A stretch of 64,000 nucleotides of DNA from Streptomyces sp. DH5 (GCF_020873915.1 NZ_JAHWGP010000040.1:1-64000), one strand, 5' to 3'; numbered from the stretch's first letter, positions 19,609 through 30,276 are shown. Numbers and translations: made by a program. Notes: generated by a model from the letters alone, not told the origin.

Positions 19609-19765
19609 TCCCGTCCCGCACCCCCGCACTCCGCGGGCAGTCGTGCCGCTGGGCGGCACGGGTGGGCGCGACGGCACCCCTCCGGCGCCGGGCTGCGCAG
19701 TCACCCCCCGGCCCGCTCCCACGCCGCTTCGCTCAGGGCGCCGACCAGGCGCCGTTGCGCCCACC

Positions 19766-19808
19766 GTCCCCCGCTCTGCGGCCCCGCTCGAGCGGGGAGG
19801 TGCCCCCA
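19766..19808. repeat. Dispersed CTCGAG-centred hairpin repeat, copy 1
   Basis: The pattern is tCCCCC-GCTC-CGGC-CGCTCGAGC-GGGG-GG-CCCCC, with CCCCGCTCGAGCGGGG at its core. It resembles the element inside hutF at 31612-31655. It is a recurring Streptomyces intergenic repeat. Confidence 0.55.
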
Positions 19809-19917
19809 CCACCCCAGTGGCACGGTCGCCCGCAGTGGCGGCGGGACTGCCCGCCGTCGCGGCGACGAGGCGCGGCTACCGTACGACGGGCCGCGCCCGC
19901 GGGCCGGTTCGCCCCGG

Positions 19918-20946
19918 TCAGGGGGACGGCTGGGCCGACGGCTGGGGCTCGGCCTCCGGGACCCGCCGCCGCCGACGGCGTTTCAGCAGTGCCCACGTCC
20001 CCCGCGGCCCCGTGGGCATCGCCGCGGCGACCTCGGTACCCGCCTCCGACGCCGCCTCCGCCGCCGCACGGGCCACCGGCAGGAACCCCTCCCGGCGGGC
20101 GGCGTCCGGACGCTCCTCCTCCGCCGGCCACAGCCCCAGCACCGCGCACACCGTCGGCAGCACGGCCATCGCCGCCGTGGCGTACCCCTCGGCGGAGGGG
20201 TGATAGCTGTCCGGCCCGAACAGCTCCCGCGGGTTCGCCGCGAACTCCGGCCCGAGCAGGTCGCCCAGCGACACCGTCCGCCCGCCCTGTCCGACGACCC
20301 CGATCGTCTGCGCCGCCGCGAGCTGCCGCGAGGTGTGCCGGGCCAGCCACCGCAGCGGCTGCCGCACCGGCTCGATCGTGCCGAGGTCGGGGCAGGTCCC
20401 GACCACCACCTCCGCACCGGCCGTCCGCAGCCGCCGGACCGCCGCGCTCAGGTGACGTACGGACTGGGTGGCCGGCATCCGGTGGGTCACGTCGTTGGCG
20501 CCGACCATGATCACGCACATGTCCGGGATCCGGGAAGGGTCCGCCAGAGCCCGCGTCACCTGCCGGTCCAGGTCGTCGGAACAGGCCCCCGGCACCGCGA
20601 CCGTGCTCAGCCCCACCGGGCGTTCCGCGACCGCCGCCACCCCCGAGGCCAGCAGCGCGCCCGGTGTCTGCCCGCCCCGGTGCACGCCCTGCCCCGCGGC
20701 CGTGGAGTCGCCCAGCATCGTCAGCCGCAGCGCGGGTTCCCCCGGCACCGTGTAGGCCGCCCCGTACAGACCGTCCGCGTTCGGGACGTAGCCGACCGGG
20801 CCGTTGCCCACCCGCCGCCGTGCCAGCTGTGCCTGGGCCACCAGCAGCCCCACGGTCACCGCGCCGGCCAGGCCGACGCTCCCGCCGCCGTACGCGGCGC
20901 CGGCCGCGATCCGCCGGGCCACCCGTGCCCTCGACATGCCCGTCAT
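19918..20946 (-). CDS. SGNH-family esterase/lipase, membrane-anchored
   Basis: This GDSL-like hydrolase of 342 residues has an N-terminal membrane segment (about 18-40). The catalytic serine S81 is in MLGDSTAAG, the oxyanion Asn N151 is in GANDVT, and the catalytic Asp-His pair D246/H249 is in DSYHPSAEG. The substrate is probably an ester exposed outside the membrane, but it is unknown. The C-terminal 80 residues are Arg-, Ala- and Pro-rich and probably disordered. The ATG at 20946 has GAGGAGG about 11 bases upstream; a GTG at 20958 overlaps that site. Confidence 0.88.
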   Translation of the reverse strand: MTGMSRARVARRIAAGAAYGGGSVGLAGAVTVGLLVAQAQLARRRVGNGPVGYVPNADGLYGAAYTVPGEPALRLTMLGDSTAAGQGVHRGGQTPGALLASGVAAVAERPVGLSTVAVPGACSDDLDRQVTRALADPSRIPDMCVIMVGANDVTHRMPATQSVRHLSAAVRRLRTAGAEVVVGTCPDLGTIEPVRQPLRWLARHTSRQLAAAQTIGVVGQGGRTVSLGDLLGPEFAANPRELFGPDSYHPSAEGYATAAMAVLPTVCAVLGLWPAEEERPDAARREGFLPVARAAAEAASEAGTEVAAAMPTGPRGTWALLKRRRRRRVPEAEPQPSAQPSP

Positions 20947-21109
20947 GCTCGCTGCCACCTCCTCGAAGCCCTACACCCAGTGCTTGCCCCGTACGCACCG
21001 TGGTCCAATCCCCACGGGCGGTGAACGACCCGGGCGGGTACCGGCCGGGGAGGGCCTACGCTGGTTCGACCACCACGACCACATCTTTTGCAAGCATCCG
21101 GAGACAACG

Positions 21110-22498
<1,389 letters not shown>

Positions 22499-22855
22499 CG
22501 GAGCGGCGGACCGGCCGTGACCGGGCGGGTGTCGCCGCACGGGTGATCTTCGCGGACTTCGCGGAAGTGGTACGCGGGTGTCACGTCCGCGCAGCACTCG
22601 CTTAACACTCCTCCGGCACATTGGTGGGTGTCGGCAGGGATGATGGGGTACCGCCCAGGCGTTGAGCACTGGGGAGGCCCCCCGTTCCGGCCGGCGACCA
22701 AGCGGCGTCGAAGGACAACCGGAGCGGCTCCCGGACCTCCATGGACGCCCCGGGACGCGCGGCCTCCTCAACGGGGCACGCGTCCCCCCGCGGGGACCGC
22801 CGTCGTCCCGCCCCCCGGCCTACGGGGGTGCGGCGGTCCCCGCGCACACGCCTCC
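22499..22855. other. Intergenic region between convergent cbs and a minus-strand gene
   Basis: There is no supported gene in these 357 bases. The only structure seen is the large inverted repeat at 22790-22843. Confidence 0.5.
22790..22843 (-). terminator. Nested hairpin terminator
   Basis: Outer arms GCGGGGACCGCCG (22790-22802) and CGGCGGTCCCCGC (22831-22843) pair perfectly. A smaller CCCCC/GGGGG stem forms inside. It lies just past the stop at 22856. Confidence 0.65.
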
Positions 22856-23287
22856 TCAGTCCTCCCAGTCGCTGTCCTGACGGCCCTTGCGGGAGCCGAA
22901 CAGGCCCGGGTTGGTGCGGACCGCCTGCACCACGTTGACTCCGACGATGCCCGCCCAGGTCGCCAGCAGACCCGGCAGCTGGCCCAGGCCCCCGCCGATG
23001 GCGGACAGCGGCACCGCCAGCACCAGCGAGACGATGCCGAAGCCGAACCGCTCCCCCCAGGAGTCCGTGACCTTCGGCGACCGCGCGTCCCTGGCCACCG
23101 TCATCTGCCGCTCGGCGAGCTGCCGGCGCACCCGGCGCTCCACCACGCCGTCGATGCGCTGGTCGACCTTCTCCAGGAACGAGTCGACCAGCGCGGACTC
23201 GTACTCCTCGCCCAGTTCCCTGCGCGCCCGCAGGGAGGCGTCGAGTTCCTTCTTCAGCTCGGTGTCCCGCGCGTCCATTCCGGTCAT
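22856..23287 (-). CDS. Hypothetical membrane protein with coiled coil
   Basis: The 143-residue protein begins with a charged helical/coiled-coil region (about 1-75, including ELKKELDASLRARRELGEEY). A hydrophobic segment follows (about 83-115, FGFGIVSLVLAVPLSAIGGG) with a second near the end (LATWAGIVGVNVVQ). It is probably a two-span small integral membrane protein of unknown role. The ATG at 23287 has GGAG three bases before it. An alternative ATG is at 23278. It follows an LCP gene on the same strand by 77 bp and may be co-transcribed. Confidence 0.75.
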   Translation of the reverse strand: MTGMDARDTELKKELDASLRARRELGEEYESALVDSFLEKVDQRIDGVVERRVRRQLAERQMTVARDARSPKVTDSWGERFGFGIVSLVLAVPLSAIGGGLGQLPGLLATWAGIVGVNVVQAVRTNPGLFGSRKGRQDSDWED

Positions 23288-23364
23288 GCGCTCCACGGTA
23301 GGCAGGCGGGTGGCCGCTGACACTGGGGGTAACCCCCGTCTCGGAACTCGGGTTCGCCGCGCCC

Positions 23365-25101
23365 CTACTCGCCGCACGTCTTCTCGTCGGCCCGGGACTG
23401 TCCGACGTCGACCTTCTTCGGCGCGGCGACGGGCACGCCGGCCTTCCTGAAGTCGGGGCCGAGGGTGAGCCGCATCGGCTGCGCCGCGTCCGAGTCCTCG
23501 CCGCCCGGCTTCAGGGCCGAAGCGGGCAGGCCCATCAGGTCGGCGAGCGTGCGGGCCTGGTCGGCCTGTTCGGGCGCGTACTCCAGCAGGGTCCTGTCGA
23601 CCTTCGCGGGGGCGTTGCCCCTGTTGGCGGACCGGGCCACCCCCTCACTCGTCCGGAGCCAGACCAGCGTCTCCTGCGCGGCACCGGCCGGGCCACCGCC
23701 GTTGCGGACGTCGACGCGCACGGCGGACGCCTCCGCCCGCGGGCCCTCGAGGAGCGCGGCCTGCCTGTCCCTGGCGTCCTTCTCCTTCTTCTTCACCTCG
23801 GTGAAGGAGACGTCGTCCCGCAGCATGGCGAAGACCTGCGGGGCCTTGACCGGGTCCGGCACGACGGTGACGGGGGTGGGCTCGGCGGGGTTGTCGACCA
23901 CCGGGAGCGTCATCAGCGTGATGTTCTTCAGGTCGATCCTGGTGAGTTCCCTGGCCAGGGTGAGGAGCTTGGAGGCGCTGCCTATGCCCTTGTCCACGGT
24001 GAGGGACTTGGTGGCCGCGTCCGCCACGTCGAGCATCTTCGGCGGACTGTCCAGCGTGTCCTCCTTCAGCTGCCGGATCATCGACGCGACGAACTTCTGC
24101 TGCATCCCGATCCGGTCGAGGTCGCTCTCGTTCTTCAGCCCGTGCCGGTTGCGGAGGAACGACAGCGCCTCCTCGCCCTCGATGGTGCTCCTGCCGGCCG
24201 GCAGGTCGAGTTTCGTCCCGCCTTCCAGGTCCCTGAGGGGTTTCTCCAGGCACACCTCGACGCCGCCGACGGCGGTGGACAGCGTCTTGACCGCGTTGAA
24301 GTCGAACATCATGAAGTGGTCCACCTCGACGCCGGCGAGCTCCTCGACGGTCCGCATGGTGCAGCCGGGGTCGCGGCCGTTCACACCGTAGGACTCGTTG
24401 AACCTGGTGGTGCCCTTCGATCCGGGGACGACCTCGGCCGAACCGTCGGGCTGTCTGGTCTCGCAGTCCGGGATCCTGGTCATCAGGTCCCGGGGGATGC
24501 TCACCACGGTCGCGTTGGAGCGGTCCCCGGCGACGTGGAAGAGCAGGGTGGTGTCGGCGTGACCGGTGACGTTGTCCCTGTTGCCGTAGGCCTCGTTGCC
24601 CTCGCCGGTGCGGACGTCGTTGCCGATGACCAGGATGTTGACCGGCCCGTCCGCCAGCACCTTGTCGCTGCCGACGTCACCGATGTCGACGGTGTCGATG
24701 TTGCCGTTGAGGCGGTCGTACCAGTAGTAGGCGAACACCGAGCCGCCGACCAGGACCAGACCGAGGGCGCCGCCCGTCCACATCAGCGCCTTGCGCCGGG
24801 CGCCCCGCTTCCCCTGCCGCGGGCGCCCGTGCCGGCCGGGGTCCCGCGTGCCGTCCGTACCGGGGGCGGCCAGGGGAGCGGGAGCGGCACGGTGGCCACG
24901 CTGCCCGGGCACCTGGCCGGGAGCGGACGCGGGGGCGGCGGGGCCGGTGCCGGACGCGCCGCGCGGACGGGGCACCGTGGGACGCCCCGGGGCACCGTTC
25001 AGCCGCAGTTCGTAGTCCCCGGTGTCCGGGTTGAGCACCCACTGGTCGGCGGGGTCGGTCCCGCCCGCCTGTCCACGACTTGGCGCATCCACGCTCGTCA
25101 C
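23365..25101 (-). CDS. LCP (LytR-CpsA-Psr) family ligase with LytR_C domain, copy 1
   Basis: LCP enzymes move undecaprenyl-phosphate-linked glycopolymers onto peptidoglycan outside the membrane. This 578-residue protein has a Pro/Gly-rich cytoplasmic tail with DPADQWVLNPDTGDYELRL at 16-34 and a membrane span at about 106-126. The LCP core spans about 150-330, with NILVIGNDVRTGEG, the catalytic-Arg segment SIPRDLM and the LNxx-like FNESYGVNGRDPGC. A C-terminal LytR_C domain follows. It is the closest relative of the LCP gene at 58842, sharing even the cytoplasmic motif. GTG start with GGAAG four bases upstream. Confidence 0.92.
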   Translation of the reverse strand: MTSVDAPSRGQAGGTDPADQWVLNPDTGDYELRLNGAPGRPTVPRPRGASGTGPAAPASAPGQVPGQRGHRAAPAPLAAPGTDGTRDPGRHGRPRQGKRGARRKALMWTGGALGLVLVGGSVFAYYWYDRLNGNIDTVDIGDVGSDKVLADGPVNILVIGNDVRTGEGNEAYGNRDNVTGHADTTLLFHVAGDRSNATVVSIPRDLMTRIPDCETRQPDGSAEVVPGSKGTTRFNESYGVNGRDPGCTMRTVEELAGVEVDHFMMFDFNAVKTLSTAVGGVEVCLEKPLRDLEGGTKLDLPAGRSTIEGEEALSFLRNRHGLKNESDLDRIGMQQKFVASMIRQLKEDTLDSPPKMLDVADAATKSLTVDKGIGSASKLLTLARELTRIDLKNITLMTLPVVDNPAEPTPVTVVPDPVKAPQVFAMLRDDVSFTEVKKKEKDARDRQAALLEGPRAEASAVRVDVRNGGGPAGAAQETLVWLRTSEGVARSANRGNAPAKVDRTLLEYAPEQADQARTLADLMGLPASALKPGGEDSDAAQPMRLTLGPDFRKAGVPVAAPKKVDVGQSRADEKTCGE

Positions 25102-25332
25102 CAGTCTTCCGTCGGGGGCCCCGGGGACACCTGGGCCTCAAGGCGCTTAACTGTTCGACGCGTCACGCTATCCGGCTCCTCCGGGATGCGCGGACTTCGT
25201 AACGAAATCGTCGAGATCCGGATTCGTCCCCGGACGGGCACGGTGGGTGATCCCCGCCCCTCGCGGCGTGTACGGCGCCATGTCGCCTGCGGTTGTATAA
25301 GGGCATGCAGAAGCAGTGCGGGGTGAATGGGC

Positions 25333-25410
25333 CGAGGGGTCCGAGGTCCGAGGGGTCCGAGGGGTCCGAGCGGGCCGAGGGGTCCGAGCGGGCCGGGCGG
25401 CCCGAGGGGG
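25333..25410 (+). repeat. Tandem GGTCCGAG repeats before the RpiR gene
   Basis: Units of GGGGTCCGA and GTCCGAGCGGGCCGAGG alternate head to tail, with at least four copies of GGTCCGAG. They run up to the GAGGGGG ribosome binding site of the regulator. Confidence 0.8.
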
Positions 25411-25420
25411 ACGTCACGTC

Positions 25421-26263
25421 ATGAGCGGCACCGAGAGCCCTGCCGCGCGCCTCCAGGCGCTCTTCGAGGGGCACCGGCTGACACCGACGCAGCGGCGCAT
25501 CGCGCACAGCATGGTGCGGCGGGCCGCCGACGTGCCGTTCCTGTCCAGTGTGGAGCTGGCCGAACTGGCCGGCGTCAGCCAGCCGTCGGTGACCCGGTTC
25601 GCCGTCGCTCTCGGCTTCGACGGCTACCCCGCCCTGCGCCGGCACCTGCGCGAGGTCGCGCCCCTCGCACCCGCGCCGGAGACCGGCTCGTCCAACGCCT
25701 ACCAGCAGGCCGTCGAGGCCGAGATCGAGAACCTGCGGCACCTGGCGGAGGCGCTGGCCGACACCGGGCCCGTGCGCCGGGCGGGACGCGTCCTCGCGGA
25801 CAGCCGGCCGCTGCCCGTGCTGGGGCTGCGGGCCGCCGCGGCCCAGGCGCACGGCTTCGCCTACTTCGCCGCCAAGGTCCATCCGGACGTACGGCTGTTC
25901 AACGAGGGCGGCACGGTGCTCCACGACCGGATCGACGCCGCCGCCCGGGCCGGGGCGAGCGCCCTGCTGTGCTTCGCGATGCCCCGCCATCCGCGGGAGG
26001 TCGTCGACGCCCTCGTCCACGCCAGGGAGACGGGGCTGACCGTCGTCACCGTCGCCGACTCCCCGTTCGCGCCGGTCGCCAAGGTGTCGGACCTGCTGCT
26101 GCCCGCCGCCGTCGGCACCGGGCTGGCCTTCGACACGGCGTGCGCGCCGATGCTGCTGGGCCGGGTGCTGCTGGAGGCGATGTGCGACGACCTGCCCGAC
26201 GCGCAGGCACGACTGGAGGAGTTCGACGCGAAGGCGGCCGCGCGGGGACTGTTCGTGGACTGA
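25421..26263 (+). CDS. RpiR/MurR-family transcriptional regulator
   Basis: A 280-residue regulator with an N-terminal RpiR helix-turn-helix (about 10-90; VELAELAGVSQPSVTRFAVA is the recognition region) and a C-terminal SIS sugar-isomerase-like domain (about 115-255). RpiR proteins sense phosphosugars or amino-sugar ligands. Some actinobacterial relatives without a clear phosphosugar pocket control other catabolic genes. Its position 3 kb before the hut operon makes hut control possible but unproven. The ATG at 25421 has GAGGGGG ten bases upstream; a longer frame runs through tandem repeats and is not credible. Confidence 0.88.
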   Translation: MSGTESPAARLQALFEGHRLTPTQRRIAHSMVRRAADVPFLSSVELAELAGVSQPSVTRFAVALGFDGYPALRRHLREVAPLAPAPETGSSNAYQQAVEAEIENLRHLAEALADTGPVRRAGRVLADSRPLPVLGLRAAAAQAHGFAYFAAKVHPDVRLFNEGGTVLHDRIDAAARAGASALLCFAMPRHPREVVDALVHARETGLTVVTVADSPFAPVAKVSDLLLPAAVGTGLAFDTACAPMLLGRVLLEAMCDDLPDAQARLEEFDAKAAARGLFVD

Positions 26264-26354
26264 CGGCGGGCCGGCCGCGGGACGTTCTCAGACTCGTCTC
26301 ACCTTGCGCCGCTATCCTCCCGTGTCCACTGGCGTGAGAGACGGGAGGCTGAAC

Positions 26355-26939
26355 GTGACGCGCGGAGGACATGGGCTGGCCCGGGTGGCCGTCGTCGTAC
26401 GGGCCGGGGCCGCGCCGCTGTGGTGGCTGGGAGTCGTCGCCGCCGGCGCCGGGGTGCTGGTGCCGGGGCTGACCGGGCGCCGCATCGGTGTGCCGGCGGG
26501 TGCGGCGCTGTTCCTGGTGGCGGCGGCCGTCGTGGCGTACTGGGGGCGGGAGCGGTACCGGGCGCCGGCCCAGCGGGCGGTACGGGCGGGCCGCCACGAC
26601 GTGCTCCAGGACCGGGCGGTGACCGTGCGCAACTGGCGGCGGGCGCACCGGTGGTGGCTGCTGCTCGCGTTCCTCGCCGCCCTCGGCTCGGCGTTCGCCG
26701 CACCCGCGACCGGCGGGCTGCTGCTGGCCGGCTGCGGGGTCGGCCTGTGGCTGAAGGCGGCCTGGATCGGCCGGCTGGAGCAGGACGACGAGGTGCTGCT
26801 GTGGGTGCGCGTCGACCGGCTCCGTGCGGGGGCGGGGCGGCCCGCCGGCCGGCGGGTCGAGGCGTACCGCACGACGGGGATCGCGGCGGGGGACGCGGCG
26901 CCGGGAGGCTCCCGGCGGAAGGTCGCGGCGGCGGCCTGA
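26355..26939 (+). CDS. Hypothetical membrane protein
   Basis: The 194-residue protein has four predicted membrane segments: APLWWLGVVAAGAGVLV, GAALFLVAAAVVAYW, WWLLLAFLAALGSAFAA and a following hydrophobic stretch. Positively charged loops lie between. The GTG start has GGGAGG six bases upstream and TATCCT (26313-26318) may be its -10. No family recognised. Confidence 0.75.
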   Translation: MTRGGHGLARVAVVVRAGAAPLWWLGVVAAGAGVLVPGLTGRRIGVPAGAALFLVAAAVVAYWGRERYRAPAQRAVRAGRHDVLQDRAVTVRNWRRAHRWWLLLAFLAALGSAFAAPATGGLLLAGCGVGLWLKAAWIGRLEQDDEVLLWVRVDRLRAGAGRPAGRRVEAYRTTGIAAGDAAPGGSRRKVAAAA

Positions 26940-26977
26940 GCGGCGGCTCCCTGTGGGCGCGGGGTGTGTGCCTGGGC

Positions 26978-26992
26978 GGTTCCCCGCGCCCC
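26978..26992 (-). repeat. Inverted copy of the GGGGCGCGGGGAACC repeat core
   Basis: GGTTCCCCGCGCCCC is the reverse complement of the core seen at 4 and 99. It lies between convergent genes. Confidence 0.45.
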
Positions 26993-27061
26993 TTGGGGGC
27001 TGCTCGCCGTGGTCCCGTGCGGGTGCGTGAGGGCTGGTCGCGCGGTGCCCCGCGCCGCCGG

Positions 27062-28483
27062 TCAGGGGGCGAGGGCGGTCAGGGTGTCGGTGTGGGCGGC
27101 GCCCGATTCGGCGACGATCTCCTCGATCGGCTGGGCCGGGCGTACGGTCGCGAAGGTGACGGCGCCCGCCCCGTCCGTGACGAAACCGAGGACGGCGGGG
27201 CGGGGGAGCGAGTTGTACGCGTAGTGGTGGGCGAAGTAGTACGCCCCCGTGTCCAGCGCGGCCGCGTGGTCGCCCTGCTCCAGCAGCGGCAGCTCCTGCC
27301 CCTGCGCCAGCAGGTCGCCGGCGAAACAGGCCGGGCCTGCCACGTCCTGCACGACCGCCGGCCCCTCCTTGGGCCGTCCCTTCGCGTCGTACGCGGCGAT
27401 CCGCAGCGGCCACGACGCCGGCGCGTACACCGTCCGCGTCGCCACCTGCACGCCCGCGTGCGTCACGGCGACCGGACGCCCGCCCGCGCTCTTGGCGTAC
27501 TCCACGCGGGCGACGACCGTGCCGTGCTTGGCCAGCAGTGACCGGCCGAACTCGGTGACCAGCCCGTACCGCCCGTCGAACAGCCCGGGCACCGTCTCGC
27601 TCAGCAGCCGCGCGTACTGCCCGTACGTCGGGCTGCTCGCCTCGGACGCGAAGTTGACCGGCAGTCCGCCCCCGATGTCGATGGTGTCGATCTGCTGCCG
27701 GCCCGCGCGCCCGTTGATCTCCTCCGCCAGCGCGTACGTCTCCGAGATCCCCCGCGCCATCATCGACAGCGCGATGCCCTGGGAGCCGGAGTGGGCGTGC
27801 AGCCGGGTCAGCCAGGGCCGGTCCAGGTAGGCGCGTATCACCCACTCCCGGGCCCCCTCGTCGCGCAGCGCCACTCCGAACTTCGAGGTCGCCGTCGCCG
27901 TGGACAGCGCCTCGATGGAACCGCCGCCGACCTGCGGGTTGACCCGGATGCCGATCGGGGAACGGGAGCGGGAGGCGGCCATCAGGGCGTCGATGCGCTC
28001 CAGCTCCTGCGGGTTGTCCGCGTTCACGGCGATGCCCAGCGCCAGCGCCTCCCGCAGTTCGGCGAGCGTCTTGGCGGGCGAGTCGAGGACCGTCCGCTCC
28101 GGCTCCACGCCCGCCGCCCGCGCCAGCGCCAGCTCACCCGGGCTCGCCACCTCCGCGCCGATCCCCTCCTCGCGCAGCAGCCGCAGCACCGGCACGAGCG
28201 GGCTCGCCTTCACCGCGAAGGCGTGCAGCACGGGGGTGCCGGGCGCCGTCACCGCGTCGAACGCCGCCCGCAGCCCGGCCGCCGACTCCCGGATGCCCCG
28301 CACGTCGAGCAGCGCCACCAGCGGCACCCCGTCGTCGAGCAGCCCCTGTTCCACGGCGGCCCGGACCGCCTGGTCCCGCCGGGCCGCCCGCCCGACGCCA
28401 GCCGGATCGACCTCGTCCGCCAGAACGACCTCGTCAGCCACCGTGTCCCCCGTCCCGTCGGTGTTCTCCATGTTCGCGCGCAT
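27062..28483 (-). CDS. PLP-dependent fold-III amino acid decarboxylase (LysA/ornithine decarboxylase-like)
   Basis: A 473-residue enzyme of the alanine-racemase-like barrel family. The Schiff-base lysine is K92 in HAFAVKASP. It retains HAHSGSQG, the IDIGGGLPVNF phosphate-binding loop and a C-terminal GAYYFAHHYAYNSLPRPAVL segment equivalent to the DapDC GAY and YN motifs. The catalytic cysteine motif reads PACFAGDLL in place of the usual PxCESxD, which suggests a substrate other than meso-diaminopimelate. It is divergent to hutU across the operator at 28544. Start choice between 28483 and 28471 is uncertain. Confidence 0.85.
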   Translation of the reverse strand: MRANMENTDGTGDTVADEVVLADEVDPAGVGRAARRDQAVRAAVEQGLLDDGVPLVALLDVRGIRESAAGLRAAFDAVTAPGTPVLHAFAVKASPLVPVLRLLREEGIGAEVASPGELALARAAGVEPERTVLDSPAKTLAELREALALGIAVNADNPQELERIDALMAASRSRSPIGIRVNPQVGGGSIEALSTATATSKFGVALRDEGAREWVIRAYLDRPWLTRLHAHSGSQGIALSMMARGISETYALAEEINGRAGRQQIDTIDIGGGLPVNFASEASSPTYGQYARLLSETVPGLFDGRYGLVTEFGRSLLAKHGTVVARVEYAKSAGGRPVAVTHAGVQVATRTVYAPASWPLRIAAYDAKGRPKEGPAVVQDVAGPACFAGDLLAQGQELPLLEQGDHAAALDTGAYYFAHHYAYNSLPRPAVLGFVTDGAGAVTFATVRPAQPIEEIVAESGAAHTDTLTALAP

Positions 28484-28532
28484 ACATCCAGCCAAACATC
28501 CCCCGCACGGCCGTGCGGGCGCACCCCCCGTC

Positions 28533-28568
28533 TTGACTAGTTCTATTCACAGGTTGAGGATGTGAATA
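28533..28568 (+). promoter_or_regulatory. hut promoter with palindromic operator
   Basis: The -35 is TTGACT (28533-28538) and a likely -10 is GAGGAT (28556-28561), with a 17-bp spacer. The perfect inverted repeat TATTCACA (28544-28551) and TGTGAATA (28561-28568) spans the spacer and -10, an ideal position for a repressor. It is shared by hutU and the divergent decarboxylase gene. Confidence 0.65.
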
Positions 28569-28605
28569 AATGCAGTACTCGCCCGCAGCCCCCAGGAGGC
28601 ACAGC

Positions 28606-30276
28606 ATGTCCGCACCCGGACCCCGGCCCGTCCGAGCGCCGCGCGGCACCGAGAAGAGCGCCCTGGGCTGGCAGCAGGAGGCCGCCCTGCGGATGCTGCA
28701 GAACAACCTCGACCCGGAGGTCGCCGAGCACCCCGACAAGCTCGTCGTCTACGGCGGCACCGGCAAGGCGGCCCGGGACTGGCGCTCCTTCGACGCCATG
28801 GTCCGCACGCTGCGGACGCTCAAGCAGGACGAGACGATGCTCGTGCAGTCCGGCCGCCCGGTCGGTGTCATGCAGACCCACGAATGGGCCCCGCGCGTCC
28901 TCATCGCCAACTCCAACCTCGTCGGCGACTGGGCCACCTGGGAGGAGTTCCGCCGCCTGGAGACCCTCGGGCTGACCATGTACGGGCAGATGACCGCCGG
29001 TTCCTGGATCTACATCGGCACCCAGGGCATCCTCCAGGGCACCTACGAGACCTTCGCCGCCGTCGCCGCGAAGAAGTTCGGCGGCACCCTCGCCGGGACC
29101 ATCACCCTCACCGCCGGCCTCGGCGGCATGGGCGGCGCCCAGCCGCTCGCCGTGACGATGAACGACGGCGTGGCGATCTGCGTCGACTGCGACCCGCGCG
29201 CGATCGAACGCCGCATCGAGCACCGCTACCTCGACGTGAAGGCCGACTCCCTCGACCACGCCCTCCAGCTCGCCACCGAGGCCCGGGACGCCCGCCGCCC
29301 CCTGTCCATCGGCGTCCTCGGCAACGCCGCCGACCTGGTGCCGCGGATGCTCGCCACGGGCGCCCCGGTCGACATCGTCACCGACCAGACCTCCGCCCAC
29401 GACCCGCTGGCCTACCTCCCCGTCGGCGTCGCCTTCGAGGACATGGCCGACGCCGCCGCCAAGGACCCGGCCGGCTTCACCACCCGGGCCCGTGAGTCCA
29501 TGGCCCGGCACGTCGAGGCGATGGTCGGCTTCCAGGACGCGGGTGCCGAGGTGTTCGACTACGGCAACTCGATCCGCGGCGAGGCCAGGCTCGCGGGCTA
29601 CGACCGGGCGTTCGCCTTCCCCGGCTTCGTGCCCGCCTACATCCGCCCGCTGTTCTGCGAGGGCAAGGGCCCCTTCCGCTGGGCCGCGCTGTCCGGCGAC
29701 CCGGCCGACATCGCCAAGACCGACAAGGCGGTCCTCGAGCTCTTCCCGGAGAACGAGTCCCTGGCCCGCTGGATCAGGATGGCCGGGGAACGCGTCCGCT
29801 TCCAGGGCCTGCCGGCCCGCATCTGCTGGCTCGGCTACGGCGAGCGCGACAGGGCGGGCGAACGGTTCAACGACATGGTCGCGAGCGGCGAGCTGGCCGC
29901 GCCGGTCGTCATCGGGCGGGACCACCTCGACTGCGGCTCGGTGGCCTCGCCCTACCGCGAGACGGAGGCGATGCTGGACGGGTCCGACGCGATCGCCGAC
30001 TGGCCGCTGCTGAACGCCATGGTCAACGTGGCCTCCGGGGCGTCCTGGGTGTCCCTCCACCACGGCGGGGGAGTGGGCATGGGGCGGTCCCTGCACGCCG
30101 GGCAGGTGACGGTGGCGGACGGGACGGCACTGGCCGGGGAGAAGATCCGGCGGGTGCTGACCAACGACCCCGGGATGGGGGTCGTCCGTCACGTCGACGC
30201 CGGGTACGCCGCCGCGGAGTCCGTGGCGGGCGAGCGGGGCGTGCGCGTGCCGATGCGTGAGGGGGACCCGGCGTGA
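28606..30276 (+). CDS. hutU: Urocanate hydratase
   Basis: This cytosolic NAD-containing urocanase converts urocanate to 4-imidazolone-5-propionate, the second step of histidine degradation. The 556-residue protein has family segments [33 protein letters not shown] and the NAD-binding GLGGMGGAQ. The catalytic cysteine is C407 in [11 protein letters not shown], and the C-terminus contains HHGGGVGMG. The ATG has AGGAGG (28594-28599) six bases upstream. Its stop overlaps the next GTG by four bases. Histidine ammonia-lyase (hutH) is not in this window. Confidence 0.97.
   Translation: MSAPGPRPVRAPRGTEKSALGWQQEAALRMLQNNLDPEVAEHPDKLVVYGGTGKAARDWRSFDAMVRTLRTLKQDETMLVQSGRPVGVMQTHEWAPRVLIANSNLVGDWATWEEFRRLETLGLTMYGQMTAGSWIYIGTQGILQGTYETFAAVAAKKFGGTLAGTITLTAGLGGMGGAQPLAVTMNDGVAICVDCDPRAIERRIEHRYLDVKADSLDHALQLATEARDARRPLSIGVLGNAADLVPRMLATGAPVDIVTDQTSAHDPLAYLPVGVAFEDMADAAAKDPAGFTTRARESMARHVEAMVGFQDAGAEVFDYGNSIRGEARLAGYDRAFAFPGFVPAYIRPLFCEGKGPFRWAALSGDPADIAKTDKAVLELFPENESLARWIRMAGERVRFQGLPARICWLGYGERDRAGERFNDMVASGELAAPVVIGRDHLDCGSVASPYRETEAMLDGSDAIADWPLLNAMVNVASGASWVSLHHGGGVGMGRSLHAGQVTVADGTALAGEKIRRVLTNDPGMGVVRHVDAGYAAAESVAGERGVRVPMREGDPA

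Larger units (their letters stand above)
19435..19917. other. Intergenic region with no gene
   Basis: These 483 bases between two minus-strand genes contain the thiolase promoter region, a small palindrome (19597-19608) and a dispersed CTCGAG hairpin repeat (19766-19808). Open frames here lack homology and normal codon bias. Confidence 0.5.

Noticed and set aside
25333-25410. Tandem repeats as a CRISPR array
   Set aside because: Units are 8-17 bp and contiguous, with no spacers or cas genes.
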